Source: an uncultured Bacteroidales bacterium | Lineage (GTDB): Bacteria; Bacteroidota; Bacteroidia; Bacteroidales; UBA11471 | DNA: 64,000 nt | Direction: 5' to 3' | Assembly (NCBI GenBank): GCA_947593515.1 | Contig: CANQDQ010000011.1 | Coordinates: 1 to 64,000 of the forward strand | Part shown: piece by piece, positions 1-10,188 of the stretch | Layout of the letters: each line of letters opens with the position of its first letter | Numbering within the stretch: the stretch's first letter is position 1 | Translations under genes and position numbers: made by a program | Notes under the pieces: generated by a model | What the model was told of the DNA's origin: nothing | Databases searched by the model: none | What the model saw: only the letters and a program-made list of their open reading frames with translations

Positions 1-27
1 CCTTTTGTCATATTAATGCTTATAGAT

Positions 28-900
28 TTACTCTTCTTGCTCATAGTAATAAGAATAATCTATACCTTTCATAAAGGTTTCACGATCATTAATTTTATCC
101 GTTAATCCCGATTGCAGAAGGTCCTTAATGTTAGATGCATTGACTACACTGAGTTGCATGGCATTCAGATACTCTTTTTTGTTAATAAGGCTCCAATCGA
201 TACATTTTTTTAGCCGCTTTTTGAGGATTAAATCGAGCCAAATGCGAGTAGATCTTCCGTTTCCTTCGCGGAAAGGATGGGCAATATTCATCTCGACATA
301 TTTGTCCACAATTTGTTCGAATGTGTCCTCCGGCATTTGCTCGATAGAAGAAAGTGTTTGTGGCAGGTATTGGGCCATTGCAAATTGAAATCCTCCTTTT
401 GCCAAATTAACTGAACGAATCTGTCCGGCAAAATCATACAAACCTCCGAATAAATAGGCGTGTATTTGTTGCAATCCTTTTACTGTTCCGACTTCAATGT
501 TATCGATTAGATTGCTTCCAAAAAGTGCATACGCTTTCGATTTGCTCTTGCCGTCGATTGTTTCATCACTGTTGGTAAACCACTCGACAAATCTTGCTGC
601 CTTCGTATTCGGAAACGCCTTTGCCAATAGTATAACGCCGTTAAAGTCAAGAGTATCAGATAACCGCTGCTTGCCATCTGGAGCAGTAAGTTTTAACTGG
701 TTAGTAACACTAACCAGTTCAGCATTTTCTTTTTTGAGCTTGTTTTTTAGATATTTCCAATAATTGCGATTCTTTTGATAGTCGTCCTGATTATTCAAAA
801 CGCCTATAATATCCAGCACAGAGAACCACCATTTAGAATGTTCCTCGTCCCATATAGCCCGTACTTCTCGGTCATTATAAAATCGAATGGATATTTTCAT
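28..900 (-). CDS. Fic family protein (AMPylase-type) with N-terminal BRO-N-like domain
   Basis: Fic motif [37 protein letters not shown] core resembles class III Fic (NmFic-like); C-term SYYYEQ; N-term [26 protein letters not shown] is BRO-N-like. Confidence 0.85.
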   Translation of the reverse strand: MKISIRFYNDREVRAIWDEEHSKWWFSVLDIIGVLNNQDDYQKNRNYWKYLKNKLKKENAELVSVTNQLKLTAPDGKQRLSDTLDFNGVILLAKAFPNTKAARFVEWFTNSDETIDGKSKSKAYALFGSNLIDNIEVGTVKGLQQIHAYLFGGLYDFAGQIRSVNLAKGGFQFAMAQYLPQTLSSIEQMPEDTFEQIVDKYVEMNIAHPFREGNGRSTRIWLDLILKKRLKKCIDWSLINKKEYLNAMQLSVVNASNIKDLLQSGLTDKINDRETFMKGIDYSYYYEQEE

Positions 901-1165
901 ACTGATTATTTGATTTCATTATCAAGTTTCATCAACATACCTGCAAAATGTAATTTCCTTATAGCCTCCGGTCTTGATATTAATTACTGTTTTTCCCATA
1001 AAAATTTTCGATACTTCTACAAAGGTAATATAAAATGTGGAAAAGATAAGGGGCGGGGAAGAAATATTATGTATGAATGTAAAACCATTCACGAGATGTT
1101 TGACAGGTTTATAGGCGGTGCTGAAATTCGAGTGAGGCGGTGTGCGGAAAGTCGGCGGGAATTAC

Positions 1166-1173
1166 TATCTTTG
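1166..1173 (+). promoter_or_regulatory. Bacteroidota -7 element TATCTTTG upstream of the ABC importer operon
   Basis: Matches TAnnTTTG; lies 16 nt before the ATG at 1189, supporting that start over the long upstream ORF extension. Confidence 0.5.
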
Positions 1174-1188
1174 AGCGGGAAATTTTTC

Positions 1189-2337
1189 ATGCCGATGAAA
1201 ATTTATCGAACGACATTTGCAGTGATTCTTCTTGCCTTGTTGGCGACGGCGTGCGGCAACCGCACGGCGGCGACTCTCGACGAATTTACGGAAACGGTTT
1301 ATTCGCCCCGATATGCCTCCGGTTTTTCCATCAAAGGCATCGAGGGAAAGGAGAGCGTGCTGATTACGGTTTCCAATCCGTGGCAGAATGCCGACGGGGT
1401 GGTTGCGCGTCTTTTCATTGCCCGCAATGAGGAGCCGGTGCCCGCCGGATTCACGGGGCAGGTGTTGCGGGGGGCGGCGTCCCGCATCGTTGCCATGTCG
1501 GCTACCCATGTCGCCATGCTGGCTGCCGTCGGTGCCGACGACCATGTGGTCGGCGTGTCGTGTATCGACTATATTTCAAATGAATATGTCGCCTCGCATC
1601 GCGACAGTATCGGCGATGTGGGGTACGAGGGGAATATCGATTACGAACTGTTGCTGTCGCTCCGTCCCGACCTCGTGCTGCTTTACGGCATCAACGGTGC
1701 CAATCCGATGGTGGGCAAACTCTCGGAACTGGGCATTCCGTATATGTATGTCGGCGATTATCTCGAAGAGTCTCCGCTCGGAAAAGCGGAGTGGCTGGTT
1801 GCCGTCGGCGAGACGGTGGGGCGGCGTGTCGAAGCCGTCCGGCACTTCGACCCGATAGCCGAGCGCTACAACGCCTTGAAAGAACGGGTAGCTGCGACGG
1901 CATTCGATGCCCCTTCGGTCATGCTCAATGCTCCCTACGGCGATTCTTGGTTCATGCCATCGACGGGGAGTTATTTAGTGCAGTTGATTGCCGATGCCGG
2001 CGGCGATTACATTTACAAGGAGAATGCGGGCAATGCCTCGCTGCCCATCGACCTCGAAGAAGCTTATCTGCTGGTCGCCGGCGCCGATATGTGGCTCCAT
2101 ACCGGCTCGGCAAATACCCTCGACGAGTTGAGAGCCGCCTGCCCGAAATTCACCGACACCCGCTGTTTCAGAAACGGCAGTGTATATAACAATACCCGTC
2201 GGGTCAATGCTGCCGGCGGCAATGACTTTTTCGAGTCGGCGGTCGTCAATCCCGATATTCTTTTGCGAGACCTTGTGAAAATATTTCACCCCGAAATGGT
2301 GAAGGAAGATTTAGTATATTACAAAAAATTGCGATAG
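1189..2337 (+). CDS. ABC transporter substrate-binding lipoprotein (FecB/BtuF family)
   Basis: Lipobox LLALLATACG; SRIVAMSATHVAMLAAVGADDHVVGVS and LLLSLRPDLVLLYG typical of periplasmic binding protein family; followed by permease and ATPase; start trimmed from ORF 775. Confidence 0.85.
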   Translation: MPMKIYRTTFAVILLALLATACGNRTAATLDEFTETVYSPRYASGFSIKGIEGKESVLITVSNPWQNADGVVARLFIARNEEPVPAGFTGQVLRGAASRIVAMSATHVAMLAAVGADDHVVGVSCIDYISNEYVASHRDSIGDVGYEGNIDYELLLSLRPDLVLLYGINGANPMVGKLSELGIPYMYVGDYLEESPLGKAEWLVAVGETVGRRVEAVRHFDPIAERYNALKERVAATAFDAPSVMLNAPYGDSWFMPSTGSYLVQLIADAGGDYIYKENAGNASLPIDLEEAYLLVAGADMWLHTGSANTLDELRAACPKFTDTRCFRNGSVYNNTRRVNAAGGNDFFESAVVNPDILLRDLVKIFHPEMVKEDLVYYKKLR

Positions 2338-3327
2338 ATGCGTTCCCGTGCCTCCCAGCTGTTTATTCTGTTGATTGCCTTGACGATCGTTCTTTTTCTG
2401 TTCGACTTGGCAGTGGGGAGTGTCGCTCTGCCGCTGCGCGATGTCTGGAAGGCATTGACCGGAGGCGACTGTCCGGAGGCGACAGCAAAAATCGTTTTGA
2501 ATATCCGCCTGTTGAAAGCCGTCGTGGCGCTGTTTGCCGGCGCGGCGCTGTCGGTAAGCGGATTGCAGATGCAGACCCTTTTCCGCAACCCGTTGGCAGG
2601 ACCTTACATGCTGGGTATCAGTTCGGGCGCAAGCCTCGGCGTGGCGCTGTTCATACTCGGAGCGCCGCTGCTCGGGCTGCCTGCGACTGTTCTCTCTTTC
2701 GGCATTGCCGGTGCGGCGTGGGCTGGCGCCGCACTCGTCTTGACAATTGTCGTTGCGGCGAGCCGCCGTATCAAAGACATCATGGTCATTCTCATTCTCG
2801 GCATGATGTTTTCGTCGGGGGCGGGAGCTGTCGTGCAGATACTGCAATACCTCAGCAAAGAGGAGGCATTGAAATCCTTTGTCATTTGGACGATGGGCTC
2901 GCTCGGCGACGTTACCGCTCCGCAGCTCTCCATTCTCATACCCGCCGTTTTGGTCGGATTGTTGCTGGCGGTGGTTACGATAAAGCCGCTCAACCTGCTC
3001 CTTTTCGGTGAAGAATATGCCATTACCATGGGCTTGAATCTGCGCCGCACCCGCAATCTCTTGTTTCTCTCCACCACCTTCCTTGCCGGTACGGTTACTG
3101 CCTTTTGCGGACCTATCGGGTTCATCGGGCTGGCGATGCCGCATATTACGAGGTGGCTGTTCGACGAGAGCGACCACCGCATACTTCTCCCGGGCACGAT
3201 ATTCACGGGCGCTTCCGTGCTGCTTTTGTGCGATATCGTTTCCAAAATATTTGTTTTACCGGTAAACGCCATCACCTCCCTGTTGGGTATTCCCGTCGTG
3301 GTGTGGGTGGTGCTGCGCCATAAATGA
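2338..3327 (+). CDS. FecCD/BtuC family iron/cobalamin ABC transporter permease
   Basis: LSVSGLQMQTLFRNPLAGPYMLGISSGASLG and FCGPIGFIGLAMPHITRWL motifs. Confidence 0.93.
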   Translation: MRSRASQLFILLIALTIVLFLFDLAVGSVALPLRDVWKALTGGDCPEATAKIVLNIRLLKAVVALFAGAALSVSGLQMQTLFRNPLAGPYMLGISSGASLGVALFILGAPLLGLPATVLSFGIAGAAWAGAALVLTIVVAASRRIKDIMVILILGMMFSSGAGAVVQILQYLSKEEALKSFVIWTMGSLGDVTAPQLSILIPAVLVGLLLAVVTIKPLNLLLFGEEYAITMGLNLRRTRNLLFLSTTFLAGTVTAFCGPIGFIGLAMPHITRWLFDESDHRILLPGTIFTGASVLLLCDIVSKIFVLPVNAITSLLGIPVVVWVVLRHK

Positions 3328-4097
3328 TTTCCCGTATGATACAGCTCGACGATTTTTCTATCGGATACGGTTCGCGCCTGCTGCTCGACCATGCAGAGGC
3401 AGCGTTTGCCGGCGGTCGGCTTACGGCGCTGATAGGACGCAACGGTACGGGCAAATCGACCCTCCTCCGCGCCATTGCCGGACTCAACCGCCGCTATTCC
3501 GGCGACCTGTTTTTAGCAGGGAAACGGGTGCGTGATTTGTCGCCGCAGGAGTCGGCGAGGGTGCTCGCATTCGTAACGACCGAACGCACGCGCATTCCCA
3601 GCCTCCGTTGCGAAGATGTCGTGTCGCTCGGGCGTGCTCCCTATACCAACTGGATAGGCAGCCTGCAAGCCGTCGATCGCGAGATTGTGCGGAATGCATT
3701 GGTGTCGGTGGGCATGGAGCAGTATGCCCTCCGCACCATGGATACGATGAGCGACGGCGAGTGCCAGCGCATCATGATTGCCCGCGCGCTGGCGCAGCAG
3801 ACGCCGGTTATTCTGCTCGACGAGCCGACCTCGTTTCTCGACCTTCCGAACCGTTACGAACTTTGCGCCCTGCTGGCTCGGCTGGCGCACGATGAAGGCA
3901 AATGCATTCTCTTTTCCACCCACGAACTCGATGTTGCCATTCAGACGTGCGACGGCATCGCCCTCATCGACGACGGCAAAATCTGTCATCTTCCCGTCGA
4001 AGAAATGATAGCGAGCGGACACATACAACGCTTGTTCAAGATTCCGAACGTGCCTGTCGGCATCTCTGTCCGTCCGGATATTCACGAAGAAAAATAA
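3324..4097 (+). CDS. ABC transporter ATP-binding protein (FecE/BtuD type)
   Basis: Walker A GRNGTGKST, signature SDGECQR, Walker B ILLDEPTSFLD. Confidence 0.93.
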   Translation: MISRMIQLDDFSIGYGSRLLLDHAEAAFAGGRLTALIGRNGTGKSTLLRAIAGLNRRYSGDLFLAGKRVRDLSPQESARVLAFVTTERTRIPSLRCEDVVSLGRAPYTNWIGSLQAVDREIVRNALVSVGMEQYALRTMDTMSDGECQRIMIARALAQQTPVILLDEPTSFLDLPNRYELCALLARLAHDEGKCILFSTHELDVAIQTCDGIALIDDGKICHLPVEEMIASGHIQRLFKIPNVPVGISVRPDIHEEK

Positions 4098-4148
4098 GCT
4101 GTTTCCGATTCAAAAAACGCGGATTCATCGAAAAAAGTCGTCCTCGTT

Positions 4149-5057
4149 TCACTCTTTGCGGTTGCGGGGGTGGTGGGTGAGAATTTCGTTTCGGAGATAT
4201 TCTTTGTCGAGGTGTACGTATATCTCGGTGGTGGTGATGCTTTCATGCCCCAACATCTGTTGTATCGCCCGCAGGTTGGCGCCCCCTTCGAGCAAGTGGG
4301 TGGCGAAGCTGTGGCGCAGCGTGTGCGGACTGATGTTTTTCTGTATGCCGCACGCCTCGCACCGCTCTTTGATGATATAGAATATCATAACCCGACTCAG
4401 CCGACCGCCGCGACGGTTGAGAAAAAGTATGTCTTCATCGCCTTTTTTCGGGGTGATATGGGCGCGGTCTTGCCGGTAGAGGCTTATTTCGTGCAGTGCC
4501 GACGGCGATATGGGGACGAGCCGCTGCTTGCTCCCTTTCCCTTCGACGATGATGTATTCGTCTTGCGGATAAATCTGCGATATGCGCAGCCCCACCAGCT
4601 CCGACACCCGTAGCCCGCAGCTGTACATCGTTTCGATAATGGCTTTGTTGCGCTGGCTTTCGGGCAGCGACATATCGAACGAGCCGAGTATCCGGTCTAT
4701 CTCTTCGACGGTCAGTATTTCGGGCAGCTTTCGTCCGAGCTTTGGACCCTCGATAAGCTCCATCGGGTCGTTTTCGATATACCCTTCCAAGCGCAGAAAT
4801 GTGTAGAAAGATTTCAACCCCGAGAGAATGCGGGCTTGCGAGCGGGGCTGTATGCCCATATCTTGCAGCCGGCAGATGAAATTCGTGATGTCGGCTTCGG
4901 CAAGCTGCTCGGCGGTAGGTTCTCCCTCCGGCGTGAGGTATTGAAAGAGTTTGAGTACGTCGTGCAGATAGCCGTCGAGCGTGTTTGCCGACATGCCTTT
5001 TTCGAGTTTCAGATATTGGGAAAAAGATTTTAGCAGTCCCGATTTACCAACAATCAT
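4149..5057 (-). CDS. xerD: Site-specific tyrosine recombinase XerD
   Basis: SCGLRVSELVGL, PHTLRHSFATHLLEGGANLRAIQQMLGHESITTTEIYVHLD; start trimmed to MIVGKSG. Confidence 0.93.
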   Translation of the reverse strand: MIVGKSGLLKSFSQYLKLEKGMSANTLDGYLHDVLKLFQYLTPEGEPTAEQLAEADITNFICRLQDMGIQPRSQARILSGLKSFYTFLRLEGYIENDPMELIEGPKLGRKLPEILTVEEIDRILGSFDMSLPESQRNKAIIETMYSCGLRVSELVGLRISQIYPQDEYIIVEGKGSKQRLVPISPSALHEISLYRQDRAHITPKKGDEDILFLNRRGGRLSRVMIFYIIKERCEACGIQKNISPHTLRHSFATHLLEGGANLRAIQQMLGHESITTTEIYVHLDKEYLRNEILTHHPRNRKE

Positions 5058-5178
5058 GCGCCGATGGTGAAATATTCCACAATATTTTGTACTTTTGTCG
5101 AAAATTTCCGGCGGAAAGTTTTTCCCTTTTCCGGAAAATGTTTTCAATTCGGTACAAAGATATAAAATCTTTCGGTTT

Positions 5179-5607
5179 ATGGATATATGGATTATCAACG
5201 GACCCAATCTCAACTTGTTGGGCAAGCGTGAAAAGAGTGTGTATGGAGATGCCTCGTTCGAGAGCTATCTGGAAACGTTGCGCGGTCGTTATCCGCAGCA
5301 TACGATACACTATTATCAATCGAATATCGAAGGCGAGTTGATAAACAAAATTCACGAACAAGGGTTTTCACCGGTGGGAATCGTACTCAACGCCGGAGCC
5401 TATACGCACACCTCCATTGCGCTCTCCGATGCCATACGGGCGATTACCGCACCGGTGGTGGAGGTACATATCTCCAATATCCATGCACGGGAGGAGTATC
5501 GGCATACCTCGAAAATCGCAGCGGCGTGTCGGGGCTCTATTATCGGATTCGGACTCGACTCCTATCGCTTGGCGGTGGAAGCTCTTATAGAAAATAATAA
5601 TCGGTAA
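5179..5607 (+). CDS. aroQ: Type II 3-dehydroquinate dehydratase
   Basis: WIINGPNLNLLGKRE, LNAGAYTHTSIALSDAI, EVHISNIHAREEYRHTS. Confidence 0.95.
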   Translation: MDIWIINGPNLNLLGKREKSVYGDASFESYLETLRGRYPQHTIHYYQSNIEGELINKIHEQGFSPVGIVLNAGAYTHTSIALSDAIRAITAPVVEVHISNIHAREEYRHTSKIAAACRGSIIGFGLDSYRLAVEALIENNNR

Positions 5608-5611
5608 AATT

Positions 5612-7078
5612 ATGGTATCGAAACAGACAAAAATAGTGGCCACCGTATCGGACAAACGTTGTGAAGTCGATTTTGTCCGCGCCCTTTTCGAGAACGGAAT
5701 GAATGTTGTGCGCATGAACTCGGCGCACCTCAACAACGAAGGTTTCGACCGTATCATCAACAATGTGCGGGCGGTTTCCGATACCATTGCCATACTGTTG
5801 GACACCAAAGGTCCGGAAGTGCGCACTACGTTTATCGAGAACGATGTGAACATAACATTTACCGCCGGCGACATCGTGCGTATGAAAGGCTGCCCCGACG
5901 CCTATACCACGCAGCAGCAAATCAACGTGTCGTATGTCGATTTTGCCAAAGACCTTTCGGTAGGCAGCATCGTACTGATCGACGACGGCGAATTGGAGTT
6001 CCGCGTATTGGAGAAGCACGACGATTACCTGTTGTGCGTGGCGCAGAATGCCGGCGAACTCGGCTCGCGCAAGAGTGTGAACGTGCCGGGCGTGCGCATA
6101 AACCTGCCTGCCCTTACCGAGAAAGACCGCCGGAACATTCTTTACGCTATCGACAAAAACATCGATTTCATCGCCCACTCTTTCGTGCGCAGCAAGCAGG
6201 ACGTGCTGGCGATACAGGAGATACTCGATGCCCACAACAGCAAGATAAAGATTATCGCCAAAATCGAAAATCAGGAAGGCGTCGATAACATCGACGAAAT
6301 ACTCGAAGTGGCTTACGGCGTCATGGTGGCGCGCGGCGACCTCGGCATCGAAGTGGCGCAGGAGAAGATTCCCGGCATACAGCGTCGCCTGATAAAGAAA
6401 TGCGTGCAGGCAAAGAAGCCGGTTATCGTCGCAACGCAGATGCTTCACTCGATGATAAAAAATCCCCGCCCCACTCGTGCCGAAGTAACCGATGTGGCGA
6501 ATGCCATATACTACCGTACCGACGCGCTGATGTTGAGCGGCGAAACCGCTTACGGACAATATCCCGTCGAGGCGATAGCCACCATGTCGCGTATTGCCAG
6601 AGAGGCGGAAGAAACGAAACTTTCGGACAACGATATACAGGTAAATATCGAGGGCGAGGTTTTCGATACCACCTCTTTCTTGGCGAAATCGGCAGTCGAT
6701 TCGTCCGACAAATTGGGCGTGAAAGCCATCGTTACCGACGGCTATACGGGACGAACAGCGCGCAATCTGGCGGCATATCGAGGAAAAGACCCCGTCCTTG
6801 CAATCTGTTACAGCGAACGCACCATGCGCGAGCTGGCGCTCTCTTACGGGGTCATTGCTCTTTACCAGCCGGAGGCAGCGACCTCGCGCAGATATCTCTA
6901 TCACGGACTCTCTGCACTTATCGGCGCCGGCATTATCAAGGAAGAGGACTTGATAGCCTACATCGGCGGGGCATTCGGTGAAGACAGCGGAAGCACGTTC
7001 CTCGAAATCAACAAAGCCGGGTTCATATTGAAAGATTACGACCGCTACGTACTGCCCAATCTCGACGAGGCGCATTGA
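5612..7078 (+). CDS. pyk: Pyruvate kinase
   Basis: TKIVATVSDK, MNSAHLN, LDTKGPEVRT, MVARGDLGIEV, VIVATQMLHSM, LSGETAYGQYPVEA. Confidence 0.96.
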   Translation: MVSKQTKIVATVSDKRCEVDFVRALFENGMNVVRMNSAHLNNEGFDRIINNVRAVSDTIAILLDTKGPEVRTTFIENDVNITFTAGDIVRMKGCPDAYTTQQQINVSYVDFAKDLSVGSIVLIDDGELEFRVLEKHDDYLLCVAQNAGELGSRKSVNVPGVRINLPALTEKDRRNILYAIDKNIDFIAHSFVRSKQDVLAIQEILDAHNSKIKIIAKIENQEGVDNIDEILEVAYGVMVARGDLGIEVAQEKIPGIQRRLIKKCVQAKKPVIVATQMLHSMIKNPRPTRAEVTDVANAIYYRTDALMLSGETAYGQYPVEAIATMSRIAREAEETKLSDNDIQVNIEGEVFDTTSFLAKSAVDSSDKLGVKAIVTDGYTGRTARNLAAYRGKDPVLAICYSERTMRELALSYGVIALYQPEAATSRRYLYHGLSALIGAGIIKEEDLIAYIGGAFGEDSGSTFLEINKAGFILKDYDRYVLPNLDEAH

Positions 7079-7079
7079 T

Positions 7080-7703
7080 ATGGAGCTTGACGAGTACATT
7101 CTCTCGCACATCGATGCGGAAGGGGCGTTGTTGGCGCAGCTCAGTCGCGACACCCATGTTCACACGCTGCGTCCGCGCATGATGTCGGGGCACTTGCAGG
7201 GTCGCATTCTCAAAATGTTTTGTCGAATGCAGCGTCCGAAGCGCATTTTGGAAATCGGCACTTTTACCGGATATTCCACCCTTTGCCTCGCCGAAGGTAT
7301 GCCCGACGATGCCGAGTTGCATACGGTGGAGATAGACGACGAAATAGAAGAGTTCACGCGCAAGTATCTCGCGCAGTCGCCGGCAGCCGCACGCATACAG
7401 TTGCACATCGGCGATGCGCTGGCGGTCGTGCCGCAGCTCGGCGGTACGTTCGATATGGTGTTTATCGATGCCGACAAACGCCACTATTGCGACTATTACG
7501 ATATGGTTTTCGACCGCGTGGTCGCCGGCGGTGTGATACTCGCCGACAATACCCTGTGGGACAGCAAGGTATATGACGGGCATTCGCACGATACGCAGAC
7601 CGAAGCCGTCAAGGCTTTCAACGACAAAATCGCAGCCGATACGCGGGTGGAAAAAGTGATTCTGCCTCTGCGCGACGGACTTACCGTTATTTGGAAAAAA
7701 TAA
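7080..7703 (+). CDS. O-methyltransferase (class I SAM-dependent)
   Basis: ILEIGTFTGYSTLCLAEG, FDMVFIDADKRHYCDYYD. Confidence 0.92.
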   Translation: MELDEYILSHIDAEGALLAQLSRDTHVHTLRPRMMSGHLQGRILKMFCRMQRPKRILEIGTFTGYSTLCLAEGMPDDAELHTVEIDDEIEEFTRKYLAQSPAAARIQLHIGDALAVVPQLGGTFDMVFIDADKRHYCDYYDMVFDRVVAGGVILADNTLWDSKVYDGHSHDTQTEAVKAFNDKIAADTRVEKVILPLRDGLTVIWKK

Positions 7704-7772
7704 TTCGGCGAAAATGTTTCCCGATCTTCGGAAAAAGGATTATCTTAGACAAATTCTCTAATACGCACCGTT

Positions 7773-8108
7773 ATGGAGACAACCAGACAAAACAAAATAA
7801 GCCGCCTCATACAGAAAGAGTTGAGCGAGATTTTCTTGGTAGAAACCCGCAAAATGCCCGGTACGCTGGTATCGGTGAGCGTGGTGCGGGTAAGCCCCGA
7901 TTTGAGCGTAGCCAAAGCCTATTTGAGCATTTTCCCGTCGGAAAAGGCTGCCGAGATATTGGAGTCGGTGCGCACTAACGCCAAGACGATACGCTACGCC
8001 CTTGCCGGTCGCATACGCTTTCAGCTGCGAAAGACACCGGAGTTGATGTTTTTCATCGACGATTCGCTCGATTATATAGAAAACATAGATGCCCTGTTGA
8101 ACAAATAA
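7773..8108 (+). CDS. rbfA: Ribosome-binding factor A
   Basis: RQNKISRLIQKELSEIF, VSVVRVSPDLSVAKAYLS, ELMFFIDDSLDYIENID. Confidence 0.93.
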   Translation: METTRQNKISRLIQKELSEIFLVETRKMPGTLVSVSVVRVSPDLSVAKAYLSIFPSEKAAEILESVRTNAKTIRYALAGRIRFQLRKTPELMFFIDDSLDYIENIDALLNK

Positions 8109-8115
8109 ACCGGAT

Positions 8116-9351
8116 ATGCCGCTTTCGTTGAAAATAGCCTTGCGTTATCTTTTCTCTCCGAAATCGCATAGCGCCATCACGTTCATATCGGTCATTTCGG
8201 TGCTGGGTATGGCGGTAACGACGATGGCTATTATTTGCACGTTGTCGGTATATAACGGTTTTCAGGAGCTGATAGGCTCGCTATGTTCGCGCCTCGATCC
8301 GCAGATAAAGATACTCCCCGTGTCGGGAAAGACGCTCGACACCGAGTCGGCTGAAATAACCGATTTGTACCGTTGGAGCGAAATAGCTGAAATCATGCCT
8401 GTTGTCGAAGAGAATGCGCTCGCTGTTTTCGGCAAAAACCAGATGCCCGTACATCTCAAAGGAGTTGGCGAAAATTTCAAAGCCGTTCACAGCGACGTCG
8501 ACGACATACTTCTCGACGGGGAATTTATCCTGACCGATACCCTTGAAAATTGGGTGGCATTGGGAGCCGGCGTGGCTTCTCATCTCGAAACGGGAACGTT
8601 CTTTTCCCGTCCGCTGCGTCTGTATGCTCCGCGTCGCAAAGCCCGTGTAAATCTTGCCAATCCCTCGACCTCGTTTCGGGAAGAAAACAGCTATGTGTCG
8701 GGGGTGTTTGCCGTCGATCAGCAGGAATACGACGAATCGTGGGTCATTGCTCCGCTGGCGTTGGTGCGGCGACTCTACGACTATACGACCGAAGCCACTG
8801 CTTTGGAATTGCGCTTGCAGGAAAGCGCGGACGAAGCGGCGACAATCGCCCACCTGCAACATCGTTTGGGCGGTGGCTATCGTGTGCTGAACCGCCTGCA
8901 ACAACAGGCGACAACATTCAATATGATGCAGATAGAGAAATGGATTACTTTCCTGATATTGATTTTCATATTGATGATAGCCACGTTCAACGTTATCGGC
9001 TCGCTTTCGATGCTGATTATCGACAAGCGGGAAAACATACGTACCTTGCGCAGTTTGGGTGCGGACGATAGGCTGATATCCCGCATATTTCTTACCGAAG
9101 GGTGGCTTATATCGGCAATCGGTGCGGGTGGTGGATTGTTGGCGGGTATCGTGTTGTGCCGCTTACAGGAAGCATTCGGGTGGCTGCGTATGGGCGATGC
9201 CGGAGCCTTTATCGTCGATGCTTATCCCGTGCGCTTTTATTGGAGCGATGCCCTTGTGGTGCTGCTTGTTGTGGTATTGATGGGCTTGCTTGCCTCGTGG
9301 TTCCCGGTAAAATATCTGCAATCCGATCGTTTTTTCCGTGAAGAGGAATAA
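8116..9351 (+). CDS. FtsX/LolC-LolE-like ABC transporter permease
   Basis: LKIALRYLFSPKSHSAITFISVISVLGMAVTTMAI N-term and C-term FtsX-type TM helices. Confidence 0.88.
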   Translation: MPLSLKIALRYLFSPKSHSAITFISVISVLGMAVTTMAIICTLSVYNGFQELIGSLCSRLDPQIKILPVSGKTLDTESAEITDLYRWSEIAEIMPVVEENALAVFGKNQMPVHLKGVGENFKAVHSDVDDILLDGEFILTDTLENWVALGAGVASHLETGTFFSRPLRLYAPRRKARVNLANPSTSFREENSYVSGVFAVDQQEYDESWVIAPLALVRRLYDYTTEATALELRLQESADEAATIAHLQHRLGGGYRVLNRLQQQATTFNMMQIEKWITFLILIFILMIATFNVIGSLSMLIIDKRENIRTLRSLGADDRLISRIFLTEGWLISAIGAGGGLLAGIVLCRLQEAFGWLRMGDAGAFIVDAYPVRFYWSDALVVLLVVVLMGLLASWFPVKYLQSDRFFREEE

Positions 9352-9370
9352 GCGGATAGGAAAAGAAAAA

Positions 9371-9404
9371 TGCAGGGTACGAATCTTTCGATTCGTACCC
9401 TGCA
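9371..9404. terminator. Bidirectional hairpin terminator
   Basis: Perfect 14-bp stem TGCAGGGTACGAAT / ATTCGTACCCTGCA between convergent genes. Confidence 0.75.
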
Positions 9405-9426
9405 TTGCATTTTGGGGAAGGGCTAT

Positions 9427-10167
9427 TTATTGTTGTTCGTTTTTGAAACTCGTCGAAAGCGTATAAGTATATCCGCCAAATAGTTCGTCGTAATTGGGAA
9501 CAGGAGTGAATCCGGAAATGTTTATTCCTTTGAAAAGCAAGACGATACGTGTAATGTTTGACGGGTAATCCGGCAACTCGAAGGTGTACCAGCAGTCGTT
9601 CGTCTTAGCCGTTACCGCTTCGGCAGTGTAAGAAATAATAAGCGTATCGTTCGATTGACCGGTATAGTAGGCATCGGCAGGAGCGCTTTTCTGTATCAAT
9701 TTTACCGAAGAAGTCGAGGCAAACAACCGGGCATTCATGGTCAGCATATTCGGTGAAAGAGGGGTCTTATATGTGATGAAAGGTCGGGCAAGAGCTTGCA
9801 TCGTGTCGGTTTTAATAAAGGAAAAATCCGTCGGCATGGGAATGATTTTGTCGATATTCCAAGTCGATAGATTGGAAAGAGAGGCTTCGAAAATGCCGGT
9901 AGTTTGTGCATTTCCCGACTGATGGTCCCAATCGATCGTATAATTTGTCATGGCTCTGGCAATGCTGTCGGAGAGAGTGGGTACACCGTCGCCGGTAAGG
10001 CAGAGTCCGGTGTCGTCCAACCGTATGTAGGGGGTGTTGCTCAGTGAGTCGAAAAGTATCGTTCCCGTTCCATACGAAATAGTTATGTTGCCTTTGTCGC
10101 CCAAGCAGCTGTTGAACGAAAGCAATGCGACAATGGCGAAAGCCGGAAGTGAAAAGAAATGTTTCAT
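9427..10167 (-). CDS. NigD-like lipoprotein (third gene of sigma/anti-sigma operon)
   Basis: Lipobox LSFNSC; N-terminal segment ISYGTGTILFDS..YIRLDDTGLCLTGDGVPTLSDSIARAMTNYTI is NigD/OB-like; downstream of ECF sigma and beta-barrel anti-sigma. Confidence 0.55.
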   Translation of the reverse strand: MKHFFSLPAFAIVALLSFNSCLGDKGNITISYGTGTILFDSLSNTPYIRLDDTGLCLTGDGVPTLSDSIARAMTNYTIDWDHQSGNAQTTGIFEASLSNLSTWNIDKIIPMPTDFSFIKTDTMQALARPFITYKTPLSPNMLTMNARLFASTSSVKLIQKSAPADAYYTGQSNDTLIISYTAEAVTAKTNDCWYTFELPDYPSNITRIVLLFKGINISGFTPVPNYDELFGGYTYTLSTSFKNEQQ

Positions 10168-10188
10168 GTTCGTATTGTTTTTTTGTTA

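Noticed and set aside
775-1188. Long N-terminal extension of the FecB-like ORF
   Set aside because: Overlaps the divergent Fic gene start, precedes a -7 promoter element at 1166 and a normal lipoprotein signal beginning at 1189
901-1188. Possible cobalamin riboswitch upstream of the BtuFCD-like importer
   Set aside because: No B12-box GCCACTG-like motif seen, and the likely promoter at 1166 leaves almost no 5-prime UTR
5585-7153. 522-aa minus-strand ORF
   Set aside because: Lies antisense to pyk, with no recognisable domain; an artefact of GC-rich codon bias
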